The notes beneath the pieces are model-generated. The model was not told the DNA's origin and did not search any database. It saw nothing but the letters and a program-made list of their open reading frames with translations. From Campylobacteraceae bacterium (GTDB lineage: Bacteria; Campylobacterota; Campylobacteria; Campylobacterales; Arcobacteraceae), in assembly GCA_013373175.1 (NCBI GenBank), contig JABXII010000008.1, positions 78,009-142,008 on the forward strand: a stretch of 64,000 bases of DNA, given 5' to 3'. The translations under genes were made by a program, and so were the position numbers. Position 1 is the stretch's first letter. Every line of letters starts with the position of its first letter. Shown piece after piece: positions 47,278 to 59,755 of this stretch.

Positions 47278-49083
47278 ATGTCATTTAAATATAGATTCAT
47301 TTTATCTTTTGTATTGCTAGAAATATTCTTTATTATGTTAATTGTATCAGTTAACTTTATTGCAATAAATAATTCTTCTAATAAACTAATAAAAGAGCAA
47401 ATTGAGTCTAATATAACTTTTCTAGAAGAGATGTTAAAAGTTCCATTAAGTATTTATGATTTGGCAACTATAGATAATCTTTTGTATAAAACTGAAGAGT
47501 TAAGTCATATTAATTCTATTGTAGTTTTAGATTCAAATAAAAGAGTTTTATCTGAAGTATATAATTTTCAACATTTTTCTTTAGAAGAGTTAATTAAATT
47601 TCAAAAAGATTTTAAACATGAATTAGATGATGAGAATTATGAGATAAGATATAAAGAGATTAAAGAAGGAGAGACTCAATTAGGAAGTCTTTATATAGTT
47701 TTTGACACTTCTGAAAATAAACAATTTATTTCAAAAAATATTAGAAATACACTTAGTATCATTTTTGTAGAAATACTTTTTTCTACTCTTCTTTCATATC
47801 TTATAGGGTCTAGATTAACAAGAATGCTAACAAACCTTTCTGATGTAGCAAAAGAGATTGGAGAAACAAAAACTCCAGAAATACCATATAGAAATAATAA
47901 AGATGAGATAGGGGTTTTAGCAAACTCTTTAAATAAAATGCAATATGATTTAAAAAATAGGCGAGAAAAACTAAAGCAGTTAACACAAAACCTAGGGGAA
48001 CAAAAAGAAGAGTTACTCCTTGCAAATAAAGCAAAAGACGATTTTTTAGCAAATATGAGTCATGAATTAAAAACTCCTTTAAACTCTATAAATATTATAA
48101 GTTCAGTAATGTCTAAAAACAAAGGTAATAATCTAACTGAAAAAGATGTTTATAATCTAAATATGATAAATAAATGTGGACATGATTTATTATATTTAAT
48201 AAATGACGTGTTAGATATTTCAAAACTTGAAGCAAAAGAGATTACCTTAAATAAAGAAGATATAAATATAGAGTTATTGATTAAAGAAATATCTGAAACA
48301 TTTAAGCCACAAGTTATAAATAAAAACTTAGAACTTAATCTTATTTGTAAAGATTCTATAGGAATTATACATAGTGATAAACAAAGAATAAAACAGATTA
48401 TTGAAAACCTTTTAAGTAATGCCTTGAAGTTTACCTCAAAAGGCAAAATTGAAATAATTGTAAGAGATAAAAACAATTTTGTTGAGATAATTGTAAAAGA
48501 TAATGGAATAGGAATCAAAGAAGAAAAATTAAAACATATTTTTGATAGATTTAAACAAGCAGAAGAGACTACTTCAAGAAGATATGGTGGTACAGGCTTA
48601 GGTCTTGCAATTTGTAAAGAGTTAAGTATCTTATTAGGTGGAGATATAAAAGTTGAAAGTATTTTTGGAAAAGGAAGTACTTTTAGAGTTTTTATTAATA
48701 AAAATAAACAAGAGATAGAAGCTTCAGATAAAATATTAGAAGAGAATATTTTAGATGTAAAAAAAGAAGATAAAAAAGTTTTATTTTTAAATAAAGACCC
48801 ATTGAATTTATTTAGAATAGTTGTTGAACTTAATAAATATCTAAATATAGAACAAGTGATTAATATAGATGAGTTTATGGAAGCTATAAATAAAAAAGAT
48901 TATGACCTTTGTATTATTGATTTTGAAGAAGAGGATATGAAAAAAATAGAAGAAATAAAGAGTGAAAAACTTTTACTTTTAATTGATAAAGATAATCTAA
49001 CAGACAAACTTATAGAATATAATATCTTAGATAAGAGATTAGATTCAAAAGAAGTAATCAATCAAATAAAGGATAGGGTATGA
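47278..49083 (+). CDS. Sensor histidine kinase with degenerate C-terminal receiver
   Basis: 601 residues: TM1 (~8-30), periplasmic sensor (~31-158), TM2 (~160-177), HAMP, coiled coil, His262 in NMSHELKTPLNSI, ATPase domain (DNGIGIKEEKLKHIFDRF, GGTGLGLAICKELS), and a C-terminal ~100 residues with receiver-like pattern. In that last part the acidic pair is replaced by LNKDP; Asp548 (LCIIDFEEED) sits where the phospho-acceptor would be. Likely reads the PhnD-like protein across the membrane. Sixteen bases after it, and ATGA overlap with the next gene. Confidence 0.9.
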   Translation: MSFKYRFILSFVLLEIFFIMLIVSVNFIAINNSSNKLIKEQIESNITFLEEMLKVPLSIYDLATIDNLLYKTEELSHINSIVVLDSNKRVLSEVYNFQHFSLEELIKFQKDFKHELDDENYEIRYKEIKEGETQLGSLYIVFDTSENKQFISKNIRNTLSIIFVEILFSTLLSYLIGSRLTRMLTNLSDVAKEIGETKTPEIPYRNNKDEIGVLANSLNKMQYDLKNRREKLKQLTQNLGEQKEELLLANKAKDDFLANMSHELKTPLNSINIISSVMSKNKGNNLTEKDVYNLNMINKCGHDLLYLINDVLDISKLEAKEITLNKEDINIELLIKEISETFKPQVINKNLELNLICKDSIGIIHSDKQRIKQIIENLLSNALKFTSKGKIEIIVRDKNNFVEIIVKDNGIGIKEEKLKHIFDRFKQAEETTSRRYGGTGLGLAICKELSILLGGDIKVESIFGKGSTFRVFINKNKQEIEASDKILEENILDVKKEDKKVLFLNKDPLNLFRIVVELNKYLNIEQVINIDEFMEAINKKDYDLCIIDFEEEDMKKIEEIKSEKLLLLIDKDNLTDKLIEYNILDKRLDSKEVINQIKDRV

Positions 49084-49650
49084 GTGATAAATTCAAAATT
49101 TTAATTTTAGATGATATCCAAGATAACATCTATTCATTACGATTCTTAATAGAAAGTAGTTTTGATGATATTGAGATATTAGAAGCTACAACTGTCCCTC
49201 AAGCGTTGTTGCATATTATGAAAAATGATATATCTTTGATTTTAAGTGATATTCAAATGCCAGGAATAGATGGCTTTGAATTTGTTAAATACCTATCAGA
49301 ACTTGAAGCTACAAAAGATATTCCTATTATTTTAATAACTGGTATATACAATGAAATAGAACATCAGAAAAAAGCTTATGCAAGTTCTTCAAAAGTTATT
49401 GATTTTATATCTAAACCTATTGATGATGAAATTTTTTGCTCAAAATTAAATATATATCTACAACTATTTACAGAGAATAAAAGACATAAAAAAGATTTAG
49501 AACAAAAAGATAAACTTTATGAAGAGCAAGTAAAAATAAACAGTATGATAGATGAGTTAGATTCTAATTATAAAAATATTATGGACTTAGATGACTGTTT
49601 AAATGATTTACAAAAATTAGTTGATAAAGATATTGAAAACAACAAAAAGT

Positions 49651-49652
<2 letters not shown>
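49080..49652 (+). CDS. Response regulator: receiver plus coiled-coil tail
   Basis: 190 residues. Receiver with Asp11-Asp12, phospho-acceptor Asp57 (LILSDIQMPGIDG), Thr in ILITGIYN, Lys in DFISKPIDDE. After residue ~125 comes a charged helical tail (KRHKKDLEQKDKLYEEQVKI), not a DNA-binding or enzymatic domain. It may signal by protein contact, for example to a separate diguanylate cyclase or regulator. ATGA overlap with the kinase indicates one translation unit. Promoter control of this operon must come from another DNA-binding protein. Confidence 0.92.
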
Positions 49653-51624
<1,972 letters not shown>

Positions 51625-52323
51625 TTATACCTTTTGTAATATATCTACTCTAAATGGCTTTAAAAATGTTAATTTCCCACCACCAAAGCTTTCGTATTTT
51701 TCTTTTACTTTATTTCGTAAAGATTCATCTATATTGTTATCATTATAGGTTACATTCATCATTTTATTTTCAAAATCTTCAAAGTTATCATAAGTAATTT
51801 CACTTTGAAAAAAGACTTCTTGAAATAGTTTAAACTCTTCTTTTTCCACTGCTTCTTTTATAGCTTCAAAAGCATCAATTCTTTCTTGTTCTTCATCATG
51901 AAATAGTCTTATAAGTTCATTTTGGTCACCTTGAAAAAGAGGTTCAGAAATATATGCAATTGCGTTTGGTTTTAAAACTCTTTTTATTTCACTTAATGCT
52001 TTTTGCATCATGTTTTTTGGAACATGATGAAATGATTTAAACATAAATACAAAATCAATTGAATTATCTTCTAATGGAATATCTTGAGCTTGTGCTAAAA
52101 TAAACTCTATATTTTCAATCTCTTCTTTTAGATTCTTTTTATGCTGAATTTCATCTACTTCACAAGCAATAATTTGTCTATCAAAACCATTTTTGGCAAT
52201 CATCTTTGTCATAGCTGCATTTCCACAACCAAGCTCTAATATTTTTTTATTATTTAAATTTAATGTTTCTATTAAATATGATTCATTTATTGTTTGAGTA
52301 ATATTTTTTTCTAATAGTTTCAA
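51625..52323 (-). CDS. Class I SAM-dependent methyltransferase
   Basis: 232 residues. Rossmann SAM motif KILELGCGNAAMTKMI near residues 27-42, acidic ACEVDE at the end of strand two, DIPLEDNSIDFVFMFKSFHHVP (post-II), and EIKRVLKPNAIAYISEP, as in Methyltransf_11 enzymes. The C-terminal part is acidic and helical. Methyl acceptor unknown. Directly upstream of ligA on the same strand and probably co-transcribed. Confidence 0.88.
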   Translation of the reverse strand: MKLLEKNITQTINESYLIETLNLNNKKILELGCGNAAMTKMIAKNGFDRQIIACEVDEIQHKKNLKEEIENIEFILAQAQDIPLEDNSIDFVFMFKSFHHVPKNMMQKALSEIKRVLKPNAIAYISEPLFQGDQNELIRLFHDEEQERIDAFEAIKEAVEKEEFKLFQEVFFQSEITYDNFEDFENKMMNVTYNDNNIDESLRNKVKEKYESFGGGKLTFLKPFRVDILQKV

Positions 52324-52430
52324 GTAAATCCTTTTTGAAAAGAGTATTATACAAAAAGAACATATGTAAAAGAATAAATATATTGCTATTTTGATAAAAT
52401 ACTAAAATTAGATATTAGGAGTAAATCAAA

Positions 52431-52778
52431 TTGTCATATGAAGAGATATTTATTTTAGGTTGGAACCTAAACTTATTAATGTTTTTTATAAATTTAGCTA
52501 TTGCTATTAGAACTATGAATCAAAAATCACGGGAACAATTGTTAGAAGAAAATAAGATTTTAACTGAACTAAAAATGGAGTTTGATTTATATTATCCATA
52601 TAGAAGATATGAGACATTAGTTACTTATTTAATTCCATTTACTGCGTTTTTTAGAATGACATATAGAATTCTTGAGATGTTGTCATTTTTCTCTAAAAAT
52701 AGAGGAAGCACACTAATTGATTATATGATTTATAAATATAGAAGTGATATAGAATTAGCTAAAAATAGGATAAAGTAA
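52431..52778 (+). CDS. Small membrane-associated hypothetical protein
   Basis: 115 residues I cannot assign. One clear N-terminal hydrophobic helix (ILGWNLNLLMFFINLAIAI) is followed by a charged helix (QKSREQLLEENKILTELKMEF), a YYPYRRYE motif, and a second hydrophobic region (LVTYLIPFTAFFRMTYRIL). Start is TTG 52431 with AGGAG nine bases upstream; no in-frame ATG exists before the helix. Eight bases before the DUF1853 gene, so probably in the same operon. Confidence 0.7.
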   Translation: MSYEEIFILGWNLNLLMFFINLAIAIRTMNQKSREQLLEENKILTELKMEFDLYYPYRRYETLVTYLIPFTAFFRMTYRILEMLSFFSKNRGSTLIDYMIYKYRSDIELAKNRIK

Positions 52779-52786
52779 AGAATTTT

Positions 52787-53593
52787 ATGAATAGTTTAAA
52801 AGAACAGTTTTTAGGGTTTTATAATACTCCTGTTCTTTTTGATGAACTTTATACTTTAAAACAGTTTTCTTTTGAGAAAATAAATACTTCAAATTTACAA
52901 ATAGAAAATATAAATATTGATACTAAACTTTCACTAGGAAAAAGAGTAGAGTACTTTTTTGAACACTATTTAAATCTTACTACTAGATATCTGTTACTTA
53001 AAAAGAATATTCAAATAATCAAAGATAAAAACACTTTAGGTGAGTTAGATTTTATTGTTTTTGATAAAGTAGAAAACTGTTTTAAACATATTGAATTAAT
53101 ATATAAATATTACCTTTATGATACAAGATTAGAAAAAGAGCTTGATAGATATATTGGTCCAAATAAAAATGATACCTTAGTTAGAAAACTAACAAAACTA
53201 AAAGATAAGCAACTGCCCTTACTTTTTAAAGATACCACTAAAGAGTATTTATGTGAAATTGATTTAACTAATATCAAGCAAGAAGTATGCTATAAGGCAA
53301 ATATATTTTTACCTTTCAATCAAAAAGATTTACAAATAAAATTTCAAGATAGTGTTAGAGGTTATTATATAGGTTTTAAAGAGTTTCAAAATGATAATAG
53401 TTTTAAAGAAGTTTCTTATTATCTTCCCCATAGATATGATTGGGTTGATTTTGAAGTAAAAGATAAAAAGTTTATCCCATATGAAAAAGCACTTCTAGAA
53501 ATAGAATTTTTCTTAGAACATAAAAAGTCACCATTAGTTTGGATAAAAAATAATAAAACTGTTTACCCATTATTTATTACATTTTGGCACTAA
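52787..53593 (+). CDS. DUF1853 family protein (possible PD-(D/E)XK-like fold)
   Basis: 268 residues matching DUF1853 pattern: LGKRVEYFFEHYLNLTTRYLLL, TLGELDFIVFDKVENCFKHIELIYKYYL, and DRYIGPNKNDTLVRKLTKLKDKQLPLL. The order GELDF ... HIELIYKYY (acidic residue then E-x-x-x-K-like strand) resembles the PD-(D/E)XK nuclease core; this is a reading of the pattern, not proof. No signal peptide, cytosolic. Follows the small membrane protein gene. Biological role unknown. Confidence 0.8.
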   Translation: MNSLKEQFLGFYNTPVLFDELYTLKQFSFEKINTSNLQIENINIDTKLSLGKRVEYFFEHYLNLTTRYLLLKKNIQIIKDKNTLGELDFIVFDKVENCFKHIELIYKYYLYDTRLEKELDRYIGPNKNDTLVRKLTKLKDKQLPLLFKDTTKEYLCEIDLTNIKQEVCYKANIFLPFNQKDLQIKFQDSVRGYYIGFKEFQNDNSFKEVSYYLPHRYDWVDFEVKDKKFIPYEKALLEIEFFLEHKKSPLVWIKNNKTVYPLFITFWH

Positions 53594-53639
53594 AATAATA
53601 TATGTAATCGCCATGTAACCAATAAGAGATAATATGTCT

Positions 53640-53660
53640 CCTTAAAAATAATATTTAAGG
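53640..53660 (+). promoter_or_regulatory. Hairpin covering the ribosome site of the chemoreceptor gene
   Basis: CCTTAAA / TTTAAGG with a seven-base loop; its right arm holds the AAGG ribosome site nine bases before ATG 53670. It could also partly terminate the upstream DUF1853 transcript. Chance is possible. Confidence 0.4.
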
Positions 53661-53669
53661 TAAAGTTTG

Positions 53670-56624
53670 ATGCATAATATCTCTTTAAAAAATAAGATTT
53701 TACTTATTCTTACACTCCCGATTCTGACCATAATACTTTTAAGTGTTGATATTCTTCTTGATAAATTAGATGATAAAAACTCTATGGCAAATACTAAAAG
53801 CTACTTAGAGTTTACAATTCTTTCAAATAAAGTATTAAGTAATCTTCAAGAAGAAAGAGAAATCAGTTTAATTTTCACGTCAAGTTATGGTAAAAACAAA
53901 AAAAATGAGTTGATTTCTTTAAGGGAAGATACTACTAAACAAATCAATATATTAAATGAGTATATACAAAAATTTGATTCTTCTAAATATGGTAATGAAG
54001 TAACACAGAAAATTAAGGTGTTAGAAAATCAGTTAAGTTCAATTTCAAAAATAAGAAATAAAGTAGATAATATTTCTATTAGTGATGAAGATTTAATAAC
54101 CTACTATAGCTCAATTATTAATACTATTCTTTCTTTTATGGATGAAATTTTAAGTTATAGTAATGATGGAGAGTTATCAAAGAAACTGCAAGCATATATC
54201 TCAATTGCAAATATTATTGAAAAAGCAACTTTAGAAAGAAGAGTAGTAAGAGAAATTTTTGAAAAAGGACAATTGTCAAATGAAGATTTTTTTATTTTTA
54301 CTTCTTCAGTTGTTGCCCAAGATACATTTTTAGAACTGTTTAAAAAAGTTGCTACAAAAGAGCAGTTAAAGATAATAGAAAAAATGTCTACTTGTAAAGA
54401 GTGTAAAAAAGTAGATGAGTTTAGAGATATAATTTATAATAAAAGTCAAAAAGATAAACTTATCTCAGAAATAGAAGCTTACTTAGGTTATGGTGGTTTA
54501 ATACACAACTTTAAAGACTATGTTTTAAGCGGTGATGAAAAAAAGATGAATAAAATCCAAAAATTTCACACTTCAATTTCAAGAAAAATAAATAGATATA
54601 GAAGACTTCCAAATATAACTAAAGAGGAAAAAAAGCTATTGAAAACTATTAAAAGAGTTTTTGATAACTATCTTGGAACATCATTAGATATTATGGAAGC
54701 ACACTCTTTAAATAAGCCAATCTCTGAAATAAACGCAAGCATTAATATTGATGATGACAAGGCAATAAAATCACTTAATTTATTACGTTTAAATATGTAT
54801 GGTGTTGATTCACAAAAATGGTTTTTATCTTCTTCAAATAGAATTGATTATTTTAACTCTTTATCAAATAGTTTAGCTGTAAATATCAAAAAATATATTG
54901 ATAATAAAAATGCAAGTTTAAATTCTGATTTTATTATGATGGTTACATTTAATATTATTATATTAGTAATTGTGTTTATCATTTGTATTTATATGACTAA
55001 AGTTATTGTTAAGTCATTAAAAGAGTTTAAACTAGGACTTGAAGATTTCTTCATGTATGTTATTAGAGAGAAAGAACATATTCATCCAATGGAAGTAAAA
55101 GGAAGTGATGAGTTTGCTTTAATGACAAAAGATATGAATGAAAAAATCAAAAGAATAGAAGCTTCTATAGAACAAGATAAAAAAGTAGTAAGTGAAATAA
55201 CTGATGTAATGGGTAAAGTTTCAAATGGTTTCTTTGAATATAAAGTACATGAAATAGCTTCTACAAATGAAGTAGAATCTTTAAAACAAATTATTAATAA
55301 AATGATTACTTATACCAAACAAAAAGTAAATAACATAAATAAAGTTTTAGACCACTACGCAATGGGGAAATATAATTTTAGACTAAGTGATGAAGAAAAA
55401 ATTGGAATGTATGGTGATTTTGGTACTCTTTCTACTGGTTCAGTTCTTTTAGGTCAATCAACTTCTCAACTAATTGCAATGATTACAAATGCAGGACAAG
55501 AGTTACAAGAAAATACTAGAACCCTAACTCAATCATCACAAATGCTTTCAAGTAGTGCAAATGAACAAGCCTCTAGTTTAGAACAAACAGCAGCAGCGGT
55601 AGAAGAGATAACAAGTAATATGAAGTCAAGTTCAAGTGATGTAAGTAAGATGTTAAATATTGCAGGAGAACTTAATAATAGTGCAAAAGAAGGAAATGAA
55701 CTAGCAAATAAAACTTCACTTTCTATGGATGAAATAAATGATAAGGTAAGTGCTATTAATGAAGCAATCTCAGTAATTGACCAAATAGCTTTCCAAACAA
55801 ATATCCTTTCACTAAATGCAGCAGTTGAAGCAGCTACTGCTGGTGAAGCTGGAAAAGGTTTTGCTGTTGTTGCAGGAGAAGTAAGAAACTTAGCGAATAG
55901 ATCAGCAGAAGCAGCAAATGAGATTAAAAAGCTTGTAGAAGATGCAACTTTAAAATCAAATGAAGGTAAAACAATTGCTAATGAAATGATAGTAGGTTAT
56001 GATACCCTAGCAAATAAGATATCTCAAACAAGAGGTATTATAGATAGTGTAAGCTCTGCTATTAAAGAGCAAGAAACCGGTATGGTTCAGATTAATGATG
56101 CAGTAAACTTACTTGACCAAATGACTCAGAAAAATGCAACAACTTCTTCAAATATTGATAATCTTTCAAAAGAAGTTGAAAATCTTTCTACAAGATTATT
56201 GGGTATTACTTCTCAAGCACAAATAGATGATAAATATTATGATATGGTAGATGATATTAATCTTATTCAAGAAGTATCTAGATATAAAAATGACCATATC
56301 AATTTTAAAAGAAAGTTCTTTGATGATTTAGATAAGTTTGAAACTTGTACTGTAACTGATTGCAAATCTTGTAACTTAGGAAAATGGGTTTTAACTTGTG
56401 AAAATGAGCAAAGAGAGTTTGTACACTCAAATGAATGGCAAATCTTAAAGAAAAAACATGATCTTGTTCATACAAAAGTACAAGATTATATAAACTTAAA
56501 TGCTTCAAAAGTTGATAATAAATCCCTTAAAAATGCAGCTGCCCAAATTGAAGACGCTACAACAGAAGTCTTTAACTCATTAAATGATATCTTAAAATTA
56601 AACACACAATTACTTAGAAAATAA
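53670..56624 (+). CDS. Methyl-accepting chemotaxis protein with NIT sensor and CZB domain
   Basis: 984 residues. TM1 (~7-28), NIT (nitrate/nitrite-type) helical sensor ([19 protein letters not shown] ... ~50-320), TM2 (~420-442), HAMP region, MCP signalling domain with hairpin tip [38 protein letters not shown], and C-terminal CZB zinc-binding domain ([17 protein letters not shown]). Reports a periplasmic ligand to CheA/CheW; CZB may report zinc or HOCl-type oxidation. The second codon ATG 53670 is preferred to TTG 53667. Monocistronic. Confidence 0.93.
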   Translation: MHNISLKNKILLILTLPILTIILLSVDILLDKLDDKNSMANTKSYLEFTILSNKVLSNLQEEREISLIFTSSYGKNKKNELISLREDTTKQINILNEYIQKFDSSKYGNEVTQKIKVLENQLSSISKIRNKVDNISISDEDLITYYSSIINTILSFMDEILSYSNDGELSKKLQAYISIANIIEKATLERRVVREIFEKGQLSNEDFFIFTSSVVAQDTFLELFKKVATKEQLKIIEKMSTCKECKKVDEFRDIIYNKSQKDKLISEIEAYLGYGGLIHNFKDYVLSGDEKKMNKIQKFHTSISRKINRYRRLPNITKEEKKLLKTIKRVFDNYLGTSLDIMEAHSLNKPISEINASINIDDDKAIKSLNLLRLNMYGVDSQKWFLSSSNRIDYFNSLSNSLAVNIKKYIDNKNASLNSDFIMMVTFNIIILVIVFIICIYMTKVIVKSLKEFKLGLEDFFMYVIREKEHIHPMEVKGSDEFALMTKDMNEKIKRIEASIEQDKKVVSEITDVMGKVSNGFFEYKVHEIASTNEVESLKQIINKMITYTKQKVNNINKVLDHYAMGKYNFRLSDEEKIGMYGDFGTLSTGSVLLGQSTSQLIAMITNAGQELQENTRTLTQSSQMLSSSANEQASSLEQTAAAVEEITSNMKSSSSDVSKMLNIAGELNNSAKEGNELANKTSLSMDEINDKVSAINEAISVIDQIAFQTNILSLNAAVEAATAGEAGKGFAVVAGEVRNLANRSAEAANEIKKLVEDATLKSNEGKTIANEMIVGYDTLANKISQTRGIIDSVSSAIKEQETGMVQINDAVNLLDQMTQKNATTSSNIDNLSKEVENLSTRLLGITSQAQIDDKYYDMVDDINLIQEVSRYKNDHINFKRKFFDDLDKFETCTVTDCKSCNLGKWVLTCENEQREFVHSNEWQILKKKHDLVHTKVQDYINLNASKVDNKSLKNAAAQIEDATTEVFNSLNDILKLNTQLLRK

Positions 56625-56630
56625 AACTTT

Positions 56631-56665
56631 ATACTAAGAGCTATAATTTTAATAGTTCTTAGTAT
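56631..56665 (+). terminator. Terminator-like hairpin after the chemoreceptor
   Basis: ATACTAAGAGCTAT / ATAGTTCTTAGTAT, a 14-bp stem with one mismatch and a seven-base loop, starting seven bases after the stop. A/T-rich tail. Confidence 0.7.
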
Positions 56666-56755
56666 TATAATTTAAACTTATAATAATATTAACTAAAAAT
56701 TAATATTACAGTTGTATAATTACATTATAAGTCTATATTATAATAGGATTATAAG

Positions 56756-56965
56756 ATGAACAAATGTAAAAATTTTTTATTTATGTATATTGATGGCTTT
56801 AAAAATATGACTTTAGGTAAAACCTTATGGAAAATTGTTTTCATAAAACTTGCAGTTATTTTAATTTTCTTAAAATACTTCATACATGATAAAAATATAA
56901 AAACTGAATATATAACAGAACAAGAAAAAATAGATTTTGTTTATAAGAATATAACAAAGGAATAA
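56756..56965 (+). CDS. DUF4492 family protein of the cytochrome bd operon
   Basis: 69 residues matching DUF4492, a small family found ahead of cydAB in Campylobacterota and Bacteroidota. YIDGFKNMTLGKTLWKIVFIKLAVILIFLKYF contains the conserved YxDGFxxMTxGxxLW entry and one membrane helix. Probably an assembly or accessory factor for cytochrome bd. AGGA eight bases before ATG; two bases between its stop and cydA. Confidence 0.9.
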   Translation: MNKCKNFLFMYIDGFKNMTLGKTLWKIVFIKLAVILIFLKYFIHDKNIKTEYITEQEKIDFVYKNITKE

Positions 56966-56967
56966 AA

Positions 56968-58494
56968 ATGGAAGAGCAATTAGTAGATTGGTCAAGGGCA
57001 CAATTTGCATTAACTGCAATTTATCATTGGCTTTTTGTTCCCTTAACTTTAGGACTTGGATTTATCATTGCCTTTATGGAAACAATTTATGTAAAAACAG
57101 GCGATGAGTTTTGGAAAAAGACTACAAAGTTTTGGATGACACTTTTTGCAATTAACTTTGCAATAGGAGTTGCAACTGGTATTATTATGGAGTTTGAGTT
57201 TGGTACAAACTGGGCAAATTACTCTTGGTTCGTTGGAGATATTTTTGGAGCACCACTTGCTGTTGAAGGAATATTAGCCTTTTTTATGGAGTCAACATTT
57301 TTTGCAGTGATGTTTTTTGGTTGGGACAAAGTTTCAAAAGGTTTTCACCTTTTATCAACTTGGTTAGTTGCAATTGGTTCAAACCTAAGTGCACTTTGGA
57401 TTTTAGTTGCAAATGGATGGATGCAGTATCCAGTAGGTATGACTTTTAATCCAGATACTGTAAGAAATGAAATGAATAACTTCTGGGATGTTTTATTTTC
57501 TCCTGTTGCTATTTCTAAATTTTTACATACAATTGCAAGTGGATATATTGTTGCTTCTCTTTTTGTAGTAGGGATTTCTGCTTGGTATTTACTTAAAAAA
57601 AGAGAAATTCTTTTTGCTAAAAAGTCAATGATTATAGGAGCTACTTTTGGTTTGATTTCTTCTATATTTATTATTCTTACAGGAGATGAGTCCGCTCATC
57701 AAGTAGCACTTAAACAACCAGTAAAACTAGCAGCGATGGAAGGTCTTTATGATGGAAAAGAACAAGCAGGAATTGTAGGAATAGGCGTACTAAATCCTAA
57801 AAAAACTCTAACAAATGATGAAGAGCCTTTCCTTTTTGAGATTGAAGCTCCTTATGCACTATCTTTTTTAAGTTACCATGATATAGATGCCTTTGTTCCA
57901 GGACTTAATGATTTGGTTTATGGAAATGAAAAATATAATATAGAATCTACACAATCAAAAATTGATAAAGGGAAAATAGCAGTAAAGGCTTTAAAAGAGT
58001 ATAAAGAAGCTAAAAAGAGTAATGATATAGTAAAAGCATCAAAATATCAAAAAATTTTAGAAGAAAATATGCAATATTTTGGATATGGGCATTTAGAAAA
58101 GCCAGAAGATATAGTTCCTCCTATTGCAATGACTTTTTATACTTTTCATTTAATGGTTGCCCTTGGTGCTTGGTTTTTAATTCTTTTTGTACTTTTATTA
58201 TTCTTAACACTAAAAAAAGAGATTATGAAGTACTCTTTAATACTAAAAAGTGCAGTATTTTCAATTCCACTAGGATACATAGCAAGTGAAGCAGGGTGGA
58301 TAGTAGCTGAAGTTGGAAGGCAACCTTGGGCTATACAAGATTTAATGCCAGTTGGTGTTGCTGTAACAAATATTTCAACAACAAATGTTCAAATTACCTT
58401 TTTCTTATTTGCCTTTTTATTTACTGCGTTATTAGTAGCAGAAATAAAAATTATGTTAAAGCAGATAAAACTTGGTCCAAATGGAGGTCATTAA
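56968..58494 (+). CDS. cydA: Cytochrome bd oxidase subunit I CydA
   Basis: 508 residues. N-terminal RAQFALTAIYHWLFVPLTLGLGF carries the heme b595 histidine; GWMQYPVGM and a long quinol loop (residues ~250-390) of the E. coli-like L type; the C-terminal WIVAEVGRQPWAI segment is the conserved quinol/heme region. Nine or so TM helices. Reduces O2 to water with quinol at low oxygen, non-pumping. AAGGA before ATG. Followed directly by cydB. Confidence 0.96.
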   Translation: MEEQLVDWSRAQFALTAIYHWLFVPLTLGLGFIIAFMETIYVKTGDEFWKKTTKFWMTLFAINFAIGVATGIIMEFEFGTNWANYSWFVGDIFGAPLAVEGILAFFMESTFFAVMFFGWDKVSKGFHLLSTWLVAIGSNLSALWILVANGWMQYPVGMTFNPDTVRNEMNNFWDVLFSPVAISKFLHTIASGYIVASLFVVGISAWYLLKKREILFAKKSMIIGATFGLISSIFIILTGDESAHQVALKQPVKLAAMEGLYDGKEQAGIVGIGVLNPKKTLTNDEEPFLFEIEAPYALSFLSYHDIDAFVPGLNDLVYGNEKYNIESTQSKIDKGKIAVKALKEYKEAKKSNDIVKASKYQKILEENMQYFGYGHLEKPEDIVPPIAMTFYTFHLMVALGAWFLILFVLLLFLTLKKEIMKYSLILKSAVFSIPLGYIASEAGWIVAEVGRQPWAIQDLMPVGVAVTNISTTNVQITFFLFAFLFTALLVAEIKIMLKQIKLGPNGGH

Positions 58495-58495
58495 G

Positions 58496-59629
58496 ATGTT
58501 TGAAGAATTAACACATTTACAATTACAACAATATTGGTGGATAATAATATCTTTACTTGGAGGTTTATTTGCTTTTATTATGTTTGTTCAAGGTGGACAA
58601 ACTTTAATAGGAAGACTTTCAAAAGGGGATGAAGTTTTAAAAACTATGCTTATTAACTCACTTGGTAGAAAATGGGAGTTAGGATTTACTACTTTAGTTT
58701 TATTTGGTGGGGCATTATTTGCAGCCTTTCCTTTGTTTTATTCTACTAGTTTTGGAGGAGCATATTGGGTTTGGATGTCAATACTTTTTTGTTTTATTAT
58801 TCAAGCAGTTAGTTATGAATATAGAAAAAAGCCTGATAACTTTTTAGGACAAAAAGTATATGAAAGCTTTTTGTTTATAAATGGGAGTTTAGGAGTTATT
58901 TTACTTGGAGTTGCAATCGCAACATTCTTTTCTGGTTCTTCATTTTTTGTAGATGATAATAACTTTTCCCATTGGCAAACACCTTTTAGGGGGTTAGAAG
59001 CTTTGGGTGATATTTTTAATTTATCATTAGGTTTTGCTTTGTTCTTTTTAGTAAGAATCTCTGGAGCACTTTATTTTATAAATAATATTAACAATGAAAC
59101 AATAAAACAAAGAGCAATTAAAAGTATAAAGATTGATATGCTGATATTCTTATTTTTCTTTTTAGTATTTTTATATTTATTGTTTACTAAAAATGGTTTT
59201 GCTTATGATGAAAATACAGTTATATTTATGCAAGAGTATAAGTACCTTCAAAACTTTTTAGATATGCCATTTGTTTTAGGTATGTTTGTTGTTGGTGTTT
59301 TAATGGTAATTATTGCAGTATTTTCAACAATTCATCTTAATATGACTTGTTGTATTAAAACAGCTGGTCTAGGGATTGTTTTAACTGTAATGGCACTATT
59401 TTTAAATGTTGGTTTTAATAATACAGCTTACTATCCCTCAACTTTTGATTTACAAAGTTCTCTTACTATACAAAATAGTTCAGGAAGTCACTATACCTTA
59501 ACTGCAATGTCATATGTATCTTTGATGGTTCCTTTTGTTATAGCATATATAACTTATGTTTGGTATCAAATGGATAAGGTGAAAATCACTAAAGAGGAAA
59601 TAGAAGATCCTCATGCACATAATTATTAA
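58496..59629 (+). CDS. cydB: Cytochrome bd oxidase subunit II CydB
   Basis: 377 residues starting MFEELTHLQLQQYWWIII at ATG 58496, preceded by GGAGGT inside the end of cydA (one base gap); an upstream in-frame start would overlap cydA and has no such site. Typical CydB pattern: WWIIISLLGGLFAFIMFVQGGQTL, NSLGRKWELGFTTLVLFGGALFAAFP, several helices, SSLTIQNSSGSHYTLTAMSYVSL near the end. Partner of CydA. Confidence 0.95.
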   Translation: MFEELTHLQLQQYWWIIISLLGGLFAFIMFVQGGQTLIGRLSKGDEVLKTMLINSLGRKWELGFTTLVLFGGALFAAFPLFYSTSFGGAYWVWMSILFCFIIQAVSYEYRKKPDNFLGQKVYESFLFINGSLGVILLGVAIATFFSGSSFFVDDNNFSHWQTPFRGLEALGDIFNLSLGFALFFLVRISGALYFINNINNETIKQRAIKSIKIDMLIFLFFFLVFLYLLFTKNGFAYDENTVIFMQEYKYLQNFLDMPFVLGMFVVGVLMVIIAVFSTIHLNMTCCIKTAGLGIVLTVMALFLNVGFNNTAYYPSTFDLQSSLTIQNSSGSHYTLTAMSYVSLMVPFVIAYITYVWYQMDKVKITKEEIEDPHAHNY

Positions 59630-59638
59630 GGAAAGAAA

Positions 59639-59752
59639 ATGGAATATTTAAGTTCGATAATATGGCTTTGTTTATGGCCTGTAGTTATTTACTCTTCATA
59701 TAGAATAGTTTTAATAAATCTAAAAAAATTTAATACAAAAAAACAAGGATAA
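59639..59752 (+). CDS. 37-residue probable cytochrome bd small subunit (CydX-like)
   Basis: Small gene between cydB and the NifX-like gene with AAGGAAAG ribosome site; the next gene starts four bases after its stop. The peptide starts MEYLSSIIWLCLWPVVIYSS, one membrane helix with two tryptophans, then a basic tail (SYRIVLINLKKFNT). Size, single helix and position right after cydB match CydX/CydS-type accessory subunits, though sequence differs from E. coli CydX, so identity is inferred. Confidence 0.75.
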   Translation: MEYLSSIIWLCLWPVVIYSSYRIVLINLKKFNTKKQG

Positions 59753-59755
59753 AAA

